A stretch of 64,000 nucleotides of DNA, from positions 1,612,001 to 1,676,000 of the forward strand of contig OX465105.1 of assembly GCA_949987565.1 (NCBI GenBank), read 5' to 3'. Source of the stretch: Luidia sarsii (taxonomy: Eukaryota; Echinodermata; Asteroidea; Paxillosida; Luidiidae). A program made the translations under genes and the position numbers. The notes below the pieces were generated by a model, which saw nothing but the letters and a program-made list of their open reading frames with translations, did not search any database and was not told where the DNA came from. Position 1 is the first letter of the stretch. The number at the start of each line of letters is the position of its first letter. Shown piece after piece: positions 9,535 to 22,215 of this stretch.

Positions 9535-12500
9535 TTGAAACTTGGCATGAAAGTAGCCCTGGGATTCCTCCAGTGGCCTGAGTCAAAACATCTGAATTCG
9601 GAGTCAATTTCTATTCAAACATTTTCAGGAGAAGGGAGCGACCCTACCTGTTTCTCTGAGCTGCCATTGTCCAGTCGCTGGCATAATGGTCGACGGCAGA
9701 GAGTGACTGAGCAGAAAGATAGGGTTTGGAAATTAATATCTCAATAAATATTATGCTGACGACATTCAAATTTGCCCTAGGAAGAGGCCTTGGATTCTTC
9801 TAACAAGAAGTGTTAAAGTTACTGAGTTTGGAGAACATTTCTTTTGATGGTTTTCCAGGGAAAGGCAACGACCCTTCATCTGTCTGAGTGTCAACTGTGT
9901 ATTCATACGAGTACACGTTAACTCGCTGGTTTTGGAGGTGATAGGCAGAGATATATTCCTTGCGTGTTCATATCGTAATATAATTTAGGTTTTGATGCTT
10001 GAAACTTGGCATGAAAGTAGCCCTGGGATTCCTCCAGTGGCCTGAGTAAAAACATCTGAATTCGGAGTCAATTTCTATTCAAACATTTTCAGGAGAAGGG
10101 AGCGACCCTACCTGTTTCTCTGAGCTGCCATTGTCCAGTCGGTGGCATAATGGTCGACGGCAGAGAGTGACTGAGCAGAAAGATAGGGTTTGGAAATTAA
10201 TATCTCATTAAATATTATGCGGACGACATTCAAATTTGTCCTAGGAAGAGGCCTAGGGTTCTTCTAACAAGAAGTGTTAAAGTTACTGAGTTTGGAGAAC
10301 AGTTCTTTTGATGGTTTTCCAGGGAAAGGCAACGACCCTTCATCTGTCTGAGTGTTAACTGTGTATTCATACGAGTAGACGTTAACTCGCTGGCTTTGGA
10401 GGTGATAGGCAGAGATATATTCCTTGCGTGTTCATATCGTAATACATTTTAGGTTTTGATGCTTGAAACTTGGCGTGAAAGTAGCCCTGGGATTCCTCCA
10501 GTGGCCTGAGTCAAAACATCTGAATTCGGAGTCAATTTCTATTCAAACATTTTCAGGAGAAGGGAGCGACCCTACCTGTTTCTCTGAGCTGCCATTGTCC
10601 AGTCGCTGGCATAATGGTCGACGGCAGAGAGTGACTGAGCAGAAAGATAGGGTTTGGAAATTAATATCTCAATAAATATTATGCTGACGACATTCAAATT
10701 TGCCCTAGGAAGAGGCCTTGGATTCTTCTAACAAGAAGTGTTAAAGTTACTGAGTTTGGAGAACATTTCTTTTGATGGTTTTCCAGGGAAAGGCAACGAC
10801 CCTTCATCTGTCTGAGTGTCAACTGTGTATTCATACGAGTACACGTTAACTCGCTGGTTTTGGAGGTTATAGGCAGAGATATATTCCTTGCGTGTTCATA
10901 TCGTAATACATTTTAGGTTTTTATGCTTGAAACTTGGCATGAAAGTAGCCCTAGGATTCCTCCAGTGGCCTGAGTCAAAACATCTGAATTCGGAGTCAAT
11001 TTCTATTCAAACATTTTCAGGAGAAGGGAGCAACCCTACCTGTTTCTCTGAGCTGCCATTGTCCAGTCGCTGGCATAATTGTCGACGGCAGAGAGTGACT
11101 GAGCAGAAAGATACGGTTTGGAAATTAATATCTCATTAACTAAGATGCTGACGACATTCAAATTTGTCCTAGGAAAAGGCCTAGGGTTCTTCTAACAACA
11201 GGTGTTAAAGTTACTGAGTTTGGAGAACATTTCTTTTGATGGTTTTCCAGGGAAAGGCAACGACCCTTCATCTGTCTGAGTGTCAACTGTGTATTCATAC
11301 GAGTACGCGTTAACTCGCTGGCTTTGGAGGTGATAGGCAGAGATATATTCCTTGCGTGTTCATATCGTAATACATTTTAGGTTTTTATGCTTGAAACTTG
11401 GCATGAAAGTAGCCCTAGGATTCCTCCAGTGGCCTGAGTCAAAACATCTGAATTCGGAGTCAATTTCTATTCAAATATTTTCAGGAGAAGGGAGCAACCC
11501 TACCTGTTTCGCTGAGCTGCCATTGTCCAGTCGCTGGCATAATTGTCGACGGCAGAGAGTGACTGAGCAGAAAGATACGGTTTGGAAATTAATATCTCAT
11601 TAACTAAGATGCTGACGACATTCAAATTTGTCCTAGGAAAAAGGCCTAGGGTTCTTCTAACAACAGGTGTTAAAGTTACTGAGTTTGGAGAACATTTCTT
11701 TTGATGGTTTTCCAGGGAAAGGCAACGACCCTTCATCTGTCTGAGTGTCAACTGTGTATTCATACGAGTACGCGTTAACTCGCTGGCTTTGGAGGTGATA
11801 GGCAGAGATATATTCCTTGCGTGTTCATATCTAATTACATTTTAGGTTTTCATCCTTGAAACTTGGCTTAAAAGAAGCCCTAGGATTCCTCGAATGGCCT
11901 GAGTCAAAACATCTGAATTCCGAGTCAATTTCTATTCAAACATTTTCAGGAGAAGGGAGCGACCCTACCTGTTTCTCTGAGCTGCCATTGTCCAGTCGCT
12001 GGCATAATGGTCGACGGCAGAGAGTGACTGAGCAGAAAGATAGGGTTTGGAAATTAATATCCCAATAAATATTATGCTGACGACATTAAAATTTGTCCCA
12101 GGAAGAGGCCTAGGGTTCTTCTAACAACAAGTGTTAAAGTTACTGAGTTTGGAGAACATTTCTTTTGATGGTTTTCCAGGGAAAGGCAACGACCCTTCAT
12201 CTGTCTGAGTGTCAACTGTGTATTCATACTAGTACACGTTAACTCGCTGGCTTTGGAGGTGACAGGCAGAGATATATTCCTTGCGTGTTCATATCGTAAT
12301 ACATTTTAGGTTTTGATGCTTGAAACTTGGCATGAAAGTAGCCCTGGGATTCCTCCAGTGGCCTGAGTCAAAACATCTGAATTCGGAGTCAATTTCTATT
12401 CAAACATTTTCAGGAGAAGGGAGCGACCCTACCTGTTTCTCTGAGCTGCCATTGTCCAGTCGCTGGCATAATGGTCGACGGCAGAGAGTGACTGAGCAGA

Positions 12501-14175
12501 AAGATAGGGTTTGGAAATTAATATCTCAATAAATATTATGCTGACGACATTCAAATTTGCCCTAGGAAGAGGCCTTGGATTCTTCTAACAAGAAGTGTTA
12601 AAGTTACTGAGTTTGGAGAACATTTCTTTTGATGGTTTTCCAGGGAAAGGCAACGACCCTTCATCTGTCTGAGTGTCAACTGTGTATTCATACGAGTACA
12701 CGTTAACTCGCTGGTTTTGGAGGTGATAGGCAGAGATATATTCCTTGCGTGTTCATATCGTAATATAATTTAGGTTTTGATGCTTGAAACTTGGCATGAA
12801 AGTAGCCCTGGGATTCCTCCAGTGGCCTGAGTAAAAACATCTGAATTCGGAGTCAATTTCTATTCAAACATTTTCAGGAGAAGGGAGCGACCCTACCTGT
12901 TTCTCTGAGCTGCCATTGTCCAGTCGGTGGCATAATGGTCGACGGCAGAGAGTGACTGAGCAGAAAGATAGGGTTTGGAAATTAATATCTCATTAAATAT
13001 TATGCGGACGACATTCAAATTTGTCCTAGGAAGAGGCCTAGGGTTCTTCTAACAAGAAGTGTTAAAGTTACTGAGTTTGGAGAACAGTTCTTTTGATGGT
13101 TTTCCAGGGAAAGGCAACGACCCTTCATCTGTCTGAGTGTTAACTGTGTATTCATACGAGTAGACGTTAACTCGCTGGCTTTGGAGGTGATAGGCAGAGA
13201 TATATTCCTTGCGTGTTCATATCGTAATACATTTTAGGTTTTGATGCTTGAAACTTGGCGTGAAAGTAGCCCTGGGATTCCTCCAGTGGCCTGAGTCAAA
13301 ACATCTGAATTCGGAGTCAATTTCTATTCAAACATTTTCAGGAGAAGGGAGCGACCCTACCTGTTTCTCTGAGCTGCCATTGTCCAGTCGCTGGCATAAT
13401 GGTCGACGGCAGAGAGTGACTGAGCAGAAAGATAGGGTTTGGAAATTAATATCTCAATAAATATTATGCTGACGACATTCAAATTTGCCCTAGGAAGAGG
13501 CCTTGGATTCTTCTAACAAGAAGTGTTAAAGTTACTGAGTTTGGAGAACATTTCTTTTGATGGTTTTCCAGGGAAAGGCAACGACCCTTCATCTGTCTGA
13601 GTGTCAACTGTGTATTCATACGAGTACACGTTAACTCGCTGGTTTTGGAGGTTATAGGCAGAGATATATTCCTTGCGTGTTCATATCGTAATACATTTTA
13701 GGTTTTTATGCTTGAAACTTGGCATGAAAGTAGCCCTAGGATTCCTCCAGTGGCCTGAGTAAAAACATCTGAATTCGGAGTCAATTTCTATTCAAACATT
13801 TTCAGGAGAAGGGAGCAACCCTACCTGTTTCTCTGAGCTGCCATTGTCCAGTCGCTGGCATAATTGTCGACGGCAGAGAGTGACTGAGCAGAAAGATACG
13901 GTTTGGAAATTAATATCTCATTAACTAAGATGCTGACGACATTCAAATTTGTCCTAGGAAAAGGCCTAGGGTTCTTCTAACAACAGGTGTTAAAGTTACT
14001 GAGTTTGGAGAACATTTCTTTTGATGGTTTTCCAGGGAAAGGCAACGACCCTTTATCTGTCTGAGTGTCAACTGTGTATTCATACGAGTACGCGTTAACT
14101 CGCTGGCTTTGGAGGTGATAGGCAGAGATATATTCCTTGCGTGTTCATATCTAATTACATTTTAGGTTTTCATCC
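9535..14175 (+). repeat. Tandem six-monomer duplication (offset 2785 bp) in domain A
   Basis: Monomers at 9535, 9999, 10463 and 10927 are matched in order by those at 12320, 12784, 13248 and 13712. Shared private markers include GAGTAAAAACATCTG with CAGTCGGTGG and TATGCGGACGAC (near 10045-10220 and 12830-13010) and CTTGGCGTGAAAG (10473 and 13258). The second copy lacks a counterpart of the monomer at 11391, so the repeat is not perfect at its right end. Confidence 0.8.
11856..12319 (+). repeat. Chimeric satellite monomer
   Basis: The left part has the K-type signature (CTTAAAAGAAGCCCTAGG, TCCTCGAATGG, GAATTCCGAGTC). The middle has the edge-type signature otherwise seen at 3511-4438 (ATATCCCAATAAATATT, ATTAAAATTTGTCCC, ACAACAAGTG). 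The right end has the TACTAGTACACG and GACAGGCAG variants found in K-type monomers. This mosaic is best explained by gene conversion or double exchange between non-adjacent copies. Confidence 0.75.
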
Positions 14176-14639
14176 TTGAAACTTGGCTTAAAAGAAGCCC
14201 TAGGATTCCTCGAATGGCCTGAGTCAAAACATCTGAATTCCGAGTCAATTTCTATTCAAACATTTTCAGGAGAAGGGAGCGACCCTACCTGTTTCTCTGA
14301 GCTGCCATCGTCCAGTCGCTGGCATTATGGTCGACGGTAGACAGTAACTGAGTAGGAAGATAGGGTTTGCAAATTAATATCTCATTAAATATTATGCTGA
14401 CGACTTTCAAATTTGTCCTAGGAAGAGGCCTAGGATTCTTCTAACAAGAAGTGTTAAAGTTACTGAGTTTGGAGAACATTTCTTTTGATGGTTTTCCAGG
14501 GAAAGGCAACGACCCTTCATCTGTCTGAGTGTCAACTGTGTATTCATACTAGTACACGTTAACTCGCTGGCTTTGGAGGTGACAGGCAGAGATATATTCC
14601 TTGCGTGTTCATATCGTAATACATTTTAGGTTTTGATGG

Positions 14640-17600
14640 TTGAAACTTGGCATGAAAGTAGCCCTGGGATTCCTCCAGTGGCCTGAGTCAAAACATCTGA
14701 ATTCGGAGTCAATTTCTATTCAAACATTTTCAGGAGAAGGGAGCGACCCTACCTGTTTCTCTGAGCTGCCATTGTCCAGTCGGTGGCATAATGGTCGACG
14801 GCAGAGAGTGACTGAGCAGAAAGATAGGGTTTGGAAATTAATATCTCATTAAATATTATGCTGACGACATTCAAATTTGTCCTAGGAAGAGGCCTAGGAT
14901 TCTTCTAACAAGAAGTGTTAAAGTTACTGAGTTTGGAGAACATTTCTTTTGATGGTTTTCCAGGGAAAGGCAACGACCCTTCATCTGTCTGAGTGTGAAC
15001 TGTGTATTCATACGAGTATACGTTAACTCGCTGGCTTTGGAGGTGATAGTCAGAGATATATTCCTTGCGTGTTCATATCGTAATACATTTTAGGTTTTGA
15101 TGCTTGAAACTTGGCATGAAAGTAGCCCTAGGATTCCTCCAGTGGCCTGAGTCAAAACATCTGAATTCGGAGTCAATTTCTATTCAAACATTTTCAGGAG
15201 AAGGGAGCAACCCTACCTGTTTCTCTGAGCTGCCATTGTCCAGTCGCTGGCATAATTGTCGACGGCAGAGAGTGACTGAGCAGAAAGATACGGTTTGGAA
15301 ATTAATATCTCATTAACTAAGATGCTGACGACATTCAAATTTGTCCTAGGAAAAGGCCTAGGGTTCTTCTAACAACAGGTGTTAAAGTTACTGAGTTTGG
15401 AGAACATTTCTTTTGATGGTTTTCCAGGGAAAGGCAACGACCCTTCATCTGTCTGAGTGTCAACTGTGTATTCATACGAGTACGCGTTAACTCGCTGGCT
15501 TTGGAGGTGATAGGCAGAGATATATTCCTTGCGTGTTCATATCTAATTACATTTTAGGTTTTCATCCTTGAAACTTGGCTTAAAAGTAGCCCTAGGATTC
15601 CTCGAATGGCCTGAGTCAAAACATCTTAATTCCGAGTCAATTTCTATTCAAACATTTTCAGGAGAAGGGAGCGACCCTACCTGTTTCTCTGAGCTGCCAT
15701 CGTCCAGTCGCTGGCATTATGGTCGACGGTAGACAGTAACTGAGTAGGAAGATAGGGTTTGCAAATTAATATCTCATTAAAGATTATGCTGACGACATTC
15801 AAATTTGTCCTAGGAAGAGGCCTAGGATTCTTCTAACAAGAAGTGTTAAAGTTACTGAGTTTGGAGAACATTTCTTTTGATGGTTTTCCAGGGAAAGGCA
15901 ACGACCCTTCATCTGTCTGAGTGTCAACTGTGTATTCATACGAGCGGACGTTAACTCGCTGGCTTTGGAGGTGATAGGCAGAGATATATTCCTTCCGTGT
16001 TCATATCGTAATATAATTTAGGTTTTTATGCTTGAAACTTGGCATGAAAGTAGCCCTGGTATTCCTCCAGTGGCCTGAGTCAAAACATCTGAATTCGGAG
16101 TCAATTTCTATTCAAACATTTTCAGGAGAAGGGAGCGACCCTACCTGTTTCTCTGAGCTGCCATTGTCCAGTCGCTGGCATAATGGTCGACGGCAGAGAG
16201 TGACTGAGCAGAAAGATAGCGTTTGGAAATTAATATCTCAATAAATATTATGCTGACGACATTCAAATTTGCCCTAGGAAGAGGCCTTGGATTCTTCTAA
16301 CAAGAAGTGTTAAAGTTACTGAGTTTGGAGAACATTTCTTTTGATGGTTTTCCAGGGAAAGGCAACGACCCTTCATCTGTCTGAGTGTCAACTGTGTATT
16401 CATACGAGTACACGTTAACTCGCTGGTTTTGGAGGTTATAGGCAGAGATATATTCCTTGCGTGTTCATATCGTAATACATTTTAGGTTTTTATGCTTGAA
16501 ACTTGGCATGAAAGTAGCCCTAGGATTCCTCCAGTGGCCTGAGTCAAAACATCTGAATTCGGAGTCAATTTCTATTCAAACATTTTCAGGAGAAGGGAGC
16601 AACCCTACCTGTTTCTCTGAGCTGCCATTGTCCAGTCGCTGGCATAATTGTCGACGGCAGAGAGTGACTGAGCAGAAAGATACGGTTTGGAAATTAATAT
16701 CTCATTAACTAAGATGCTGACGACATTCAAATTTGTCCTAGGAAAAGGCCTAGGGTTCTTCTAACAACAGGTGTTAAAGTTACTGAGTTTGGAGAACATT
16801 TCTTTTGATGGTTTTCCAGGGAAAGGCAACGACCCTTCATCTGTCTGAGTGTCAACTGTGTATTCATACGAGTACGCGTTAACTCGCTGGCTTTGGAGGT
16901 GATAGGCAGAGATATATTCCTTGCGTGTTCATATCTAATTACATTTTAGGTTTTCATCCTTGAAACTTGGCTTAAAAGAAGCCCTAGGATTCCTCGAATG
17001 GCCTGAGTCAAAACATCTGAATTCCGAGTCAATTTCTATTCAAACATTTTCAGGAGAAGGGAGCGACCCTACCTGTTTCTCTGAGCTGCCATCGTCCAGT
17101 CGCTGGCATTATGGTCGACGGTAGACAGTAACTGAGTAGGAAGATAGGGTTTGCAAATTAATATCTCATTAAATATTATGCTGACGACATTCAAATTTGT
17201 CCTAGGAAGAGGCCTAGGATTCTTCTAACAAGAAGTGTTAAAGTTACTGAGTTTGGAGAACATTTCTTTTGATGGTTTTCCAGGGAAAAGCAACGACCCT
17301 TCATCTGTCTGAGTGTCAACTGTGTATTCATACTAGTACACGTTAACTCGCTGGCTTTGGAGGTGACAGGCAGAGATATATTCCTTGCGTGTTCATATCG
17401 TAATACATTTTAGGTTTTGATGCTTGAAACTTGGCATGAAAGTAGCCCTGGGATTCCTCCAGTGGCCTGAGTCAAAACATCTGAATTCGGAGTCAATTTC
17501 TATTCAAACATTTTCAGGAGAAGGGAGCGACCCTACCTGTTTCTCTGAGCTGCCATTGTCCAGTCGGTGGCATAATGGTCGACGGCAGAGAGTGACTGAG

Positions 17601-20600
17601 CAGAAAGATAGGGTTTGGAAATTAATATCTCATTAAATATTATGCTGACGACATTCAAATTTGTCCTAGGAAGAGGCCTAGGATTCTTCTAACAAGAAGT
17701 GTTAAAGTTACTGAGTTTGGAGAACATTTCTTTTGATGGTTTTCCAGGGAAAGGCAACGACCCTTCATCTGTCTGAGTGTGAACTGTGTATTCATACGAG
17801 TATACGTTAACTCGCTGGCTTTGGAGGTGATAGTCAGAGATATATTCCTTGCGTGTTCATATCGTAATACATTTTAGGTTTTGATGCTTGAAACTTGGCA
17901 TGAAAGTAGCCCTAGGATTCCTCCAGTGGCCTGAGTCAAAACATCTGAATTCGGAGTCAATTTCTATTCAAATATTTTCAGGAGAAGGGAGCAACCCTAC
18001 CTGTTTCGCTGAGCTGCCATTGTCCAGTCGCTGGCATAATTGTCGACGGCAGAGAGTGACTGAGCAGAAAGATACGGTTTGGAAATTAATATCTGAATTC
18101 GGAGTCAATTTCTATTCAAATATTTTCAGGAGAAGGGAGCAACCCTACCTGTTTCGCTGAGCTGCCATTGTCCAGTCGCTGGCATAATTGTCGACGGCAG
18201 AGAGTGACTGAGCAGAAAGATACGGTTTGGAAATTAATATCTCATTAACTAAGATGCTGACGACATTCAAATTTGTCCTAGGAAAAAGGCCTAGGGTTCT
18301 TCTAACAACAGGTGTTAAAGTTACTGAGTTTGGAGAACATTTCTTTTGATGGTTTTCCAGGGAAAGGCAACGACCCTTCATCTGTCTGAGTGTCAACTGT
18401 GTATTCATACGAGTACGCGTTAACTCGCTGGCTTTGGAGGTGATAGGCAGAGATATATTCCTTGCGTGTTCATATCGTAATACATTTTAGGTTTTTATGC
18501 TTGAAACTTGGCATGAAAGTAGCCCTAGGATTCCTCCAGTGGCCTGAGTCAAAACATCTGAATTCGGAGTCAATTTCTATTCAAATATTTTCAGGAGAAG
18601 GGAGCAACCCTACCTGTTTCGCTGAGCTGCCATTGTCCAGTCGCTGGCATAATTGTCGACGGCAGAGAGTGACTGAGCAGAAAGATACGGTTTGGAAATT
18701 AATATCTCATTAACTAAGATGCTGACGACATTCAAATTTGTCCTAGGAAAAAGGCCTAGGGTTCTTCTAACAACAGGTGTTAAAGTTACTGAGTTTGGAG
18801 AACATTTCTTTTGATGGTTTTCCAGGGAAAGGCAACGACCCTTCATCTGTCTGAGTGTCAACTGTGTATTCATACGAGTACGCGTTAACTCGCTGGCTTT
18901 GGAGGTGATAGGCAGAGATATATTCCTTGCGTGTTCATATCTAATTACATTTTAGGTTTTCATCCTTGAAACTTGGCTTAAAAGAAGCCCTAGGATTCCT
19001 CGAATGGCCTGAGTCAAAACATCTGAATTCCGAGTCAATTTCTATTCAAACATTTTCAGGAGAAGGGAGCGACCCTACCTGTTTCTCTGAGCTGCCATCG
19101 TCCAGTCGCTGGCATTATGGTCGACGGTAGACAGTAACTGAGTAGGAAGATAGGGTTTGCAAATTAATATCTCATTAAATATTATGCTGACGACATTCAA
19201 ATTTGTCCTAGGAAGAGGCCTAGGATTCTTCTAACAAGAAGTGTTAAAGTTACTGAGTTTGGAGAACATTTCTTTTGATGGTTTTCCAGGGAAAAGCAAC
19301 GACCCTTCATCTGTCTGAGTGTCAACTGTGTATTCATACTAGTACACGTTAACTCGCTGGCTTTGGAGGTGACAGGCAGAGATATATTCCTTGCGTGTTC
19401 ATATCGTAATACATTTTAGGTTTTGATGCTTGAAACTTGGCATGAAAGTAGCCCTGGGATTCCTCCAGTGGCCTGAGTCAAAACATCTGAATTCGGAGTC
19501 AATTTCTATTCAAACATTTTCAGGAGAAGGGAGCGACCCTACCTGTTTCTCTGAGATGCCATTGTCCAGTCGGTGGCATAATGGTCGACGGCAGAGAGTG
19601 ACTGAGCAGAAAGATAGGGTTTGGAAATTAATATCTCATTAAATATTATGCTGACGACATTCAAATTTGTCCTAGGAAGAGGCCTAGGATTCTTCTAACA
19701 AGAAGTGTTAAAGTTACTGAGTTTGGAGAACATATCTTTTGATGGTTTTCCAGGGAAAGGCAACGACCCTTCATCTGTCTGAGTGTGAACTGTGTATTCA
19801 TACGAGTATACGTTAACTCGCTGGCTTTGGAGGTGATAGTCAGAGATATATTCCTTGCGTGTTCATATCGTAATACATTTTAGGTTTTGATGCTTGAAAC
19901 TTGGCATGAAAGTAGCCCTAGGATTCCTCCAGTGGCCTGAGTCAAAACATCTGAATTCGGAGTCAATTTCTATTCAAATATTTTCAGGAGAAGGGAGCAA
20001 CCCTACCTGTTTCGCTGAGCTGCCATTGTCCAGTCGCTGGCATAATTGTCGACGGCAGAGAGTGACTGAGCAGAAAGATACGGTTTGGAAATTAATATCT
20101 CATTAACTAAGATGCTGACGACATTCAAATTTGTCCTAGGAAAAAGGCCTAGGGTTCTTCTAACAACAGGTGTTAAAGTTACTGAGTTTGGAGAACATTT
20201 CTTTTGATGGTTTTCCAGGGAAAGGCAACGACCCTTCATCTGTCTGAGTGTCAACTGTGTATTCATACGAGTACGCGTTAACTCGCTGGCTTTGGAGGTG
20301 ATAGGCAGAGATATATTCCTTGCGTGTTCATATCTAATTACATTTTAGGTTTTCATCCTTGAAACTTGGCTTAAAAGAAGCCCTAGGATTCCTCGAATGG
20401 CCTGAGTCAAAACATCTGAATTCCGAGTCAATTTCTATTCAAACATTTTCAGGAGAAGGGAGCGACCCTACCTGTTTCTCTGAGCTGCCATCGTCCAGTC
20501 GCTGGCATTATGGTCGACGGTAGACAGTAACTGAGTAGGAAGATAGGGTTTGCAAATTAATATCTCATTAAATATTATGCTGACGACATTCAAATTTGTC

Positions 20601-22215
20601 CTAGGAAGAGGCCTAGGATTCTTCTAACAAGAAGTGTTAAAGTTACTGAGTTTGGAGAACATTTCTTTTGATGGTTTTCCAGGGAAAAGCAACGACCCTT
20701 CATCTGTCTGAGTGTCAACTGTGTATTCATACTAGTACACGTTAACTCGCTGGCTTTGGAGGTGACAGGCAGAGATATATTCCTTGCGTGTTCATATCGT
20801 AATACATTTTAGGTTTTGATGCTTGAAACTTGGCATGAAAGTAGCCCTGGGATTCCTCCAGTGGCCTGAGTCAAAACATCTGAATTCGGAGTCAATTTCT
20901 ATTCAAACATTTTCAGGAGAAGGGAGCGACCCTACCTGTTTCTCTGAGCTGCCATTGTCCAGTCGGTGGCATAATGGTCGACGGCAGAGAGTGACTGAGC
21001 AGAAAGATAGGGTTTGGAAATTAATATCTCATTAAATATTATGCTGACGACATTCAAATTTGTCCTAGGAAGAGGCCTAGGATTCTTCTAACAAGAAGTG
21101 TTAAAGTTACTGAGTTTGGAGAACATTTCTTTTGATGGTTTTCCAGGGAAAGGCAACGACCCTTCATCTGTCTGAGTGTGAACTGTGTATTCATACGAGT
21201 ATACGTTAACTCGCTGGCTTTGGAGGTGATAGTCAGAGATATATTCCTTGCGTGTTCATATCGTAATACATTTTAGGTTTTGATGCTTGAAACTTGGCAT
21301 GAAAGTAGCCCTAGGATTCCTCCAGTGGCCTGAGTCAAAACATCTGAATTCGGAGTCAATTTCTATTCAAATATTTTCAGGAGAAGGGAGCAACCCTACC
21401 TGTTTCGCTGAGCTGCCATTGTCCAGTCGCTGGCATAATTGTCGACGGCAGAGAGTGACTGAGCAGAAAGATACGGTTTGGAAATTAATATCTCATTAAC
21501 TAAGATGCTGACGACATTCAAATTTGTCCTAGGAAAAAGGCCTAGGGTTCTTCTAACAACAGGTGTTAAAGTTACTGAGTTTGGAGAACATTTCTTTTGA
21601 TGGTTTTCCAGGGAAAGGCAACGACCCTTCATCTGTCTGAGTGTCAACTGTGTATTCATACGAGTACGCGTTAACTCGCTGGCTTTGGAGGTGATAGGCA
21701 GAGATATATTCCTTGCGTGTTCATATCTAATTACATTTTAGGTTTTCATCCTTGAAACTTGGCTTAAAAGAAGCCCTAGGATTCCTCGAATGGCCTGAGT
21801 CAAAACATCTGAATTCCGAGTCAATTTCTATTCAAACATTTTCAGGAGAAGGGAGCGACCCTACCTGTTTCTCTGAGCTGCCATCGTCCAGTCGCTGGCA
21901 TTATGGTCGACGGTAGACAGTAACTGAGTAGGAAGATAGGGTTTGCAAATTAATATCTCATTAAATATTATGCTGACGACATTCAAATTTGTCCTAGGAA
22001 GAGGCCTAGGATTCTTCTAACAAGAAGTGTTAAAGTTACTGAGTTTGGAGAACATTTCTTTTGATGGTTTTCCAGGGAAAGGCAACGACCCTTCATCTGT
22101 CTGAGTGTCAACTGTGTATTCATACTAGTACACGTTAACTCGCTGGCTTTGGAGGTGACAGGCAGAGATATATTCCTTGCGTGTTCATATCGTAATACAT
22201 TTTAGGTTTTGATGC
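14640..22215 (+). repeat. Large tandem duplication, first copy (about 7.58 kb)
   Basis: This block recurs immediately downstream at an offset of 7576-7577 bp. Shared rare markers in order are CATCTTAATTCCG (about 15620 and 23200), CGAGCGGACG with TTCCTTCCGTG (about 15942-15995 and 23518-23571), GCCCTGGTATTCC (16052 and 23628), the 148-bp internal duplication (18095 and 25672) and CTGAGATGCC (19551 and 27128). By eye I found only a handful of differences, such as AAAGATTATG at 15779 and CATATCTTTTG at 19732 in this copy. Confidence 0.88.
18095..18242 (+). repeat. 148-bp internal direct duplication within a C monomer
   Basis: Bases 17947-18094 are repeated at 18095-18242. At the junction, TTAATATCT runs directly into GAATTCGG instead of CATTAAC. 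The two parental sites, ACATCTGAATTC and ATATCTCATTAAC, share only ATCT, so the join has a 4-base microhomology. Confidence 0.92.

Larger units (their letters stand above)
4436..14175 (+). repeat. Satellite domain A: irregular arrangement of monomer variants
   Basis: About 21 monomers with starts at 4436, 4900, 5358, 5822, 6287, 6751, 7215, 7679, 8143, 8607, 9071, 9535, 9999, 10463, 10927, 11391, 11856, 12320, 12784, 13248 and 13712. Variants seen later in the trimeric domain (CATTAACTAAG type, CTTAAAAGAAGCCC type, CTCAATAAAT type) are all present here but in no fixed order until about 9.5 kb. The monomer beginning near 4900 is shortened by a 6-base deletion (GGAGTCTATTC in place of GGAGTCAATTTCTATTC). 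Confidence 0.85.
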
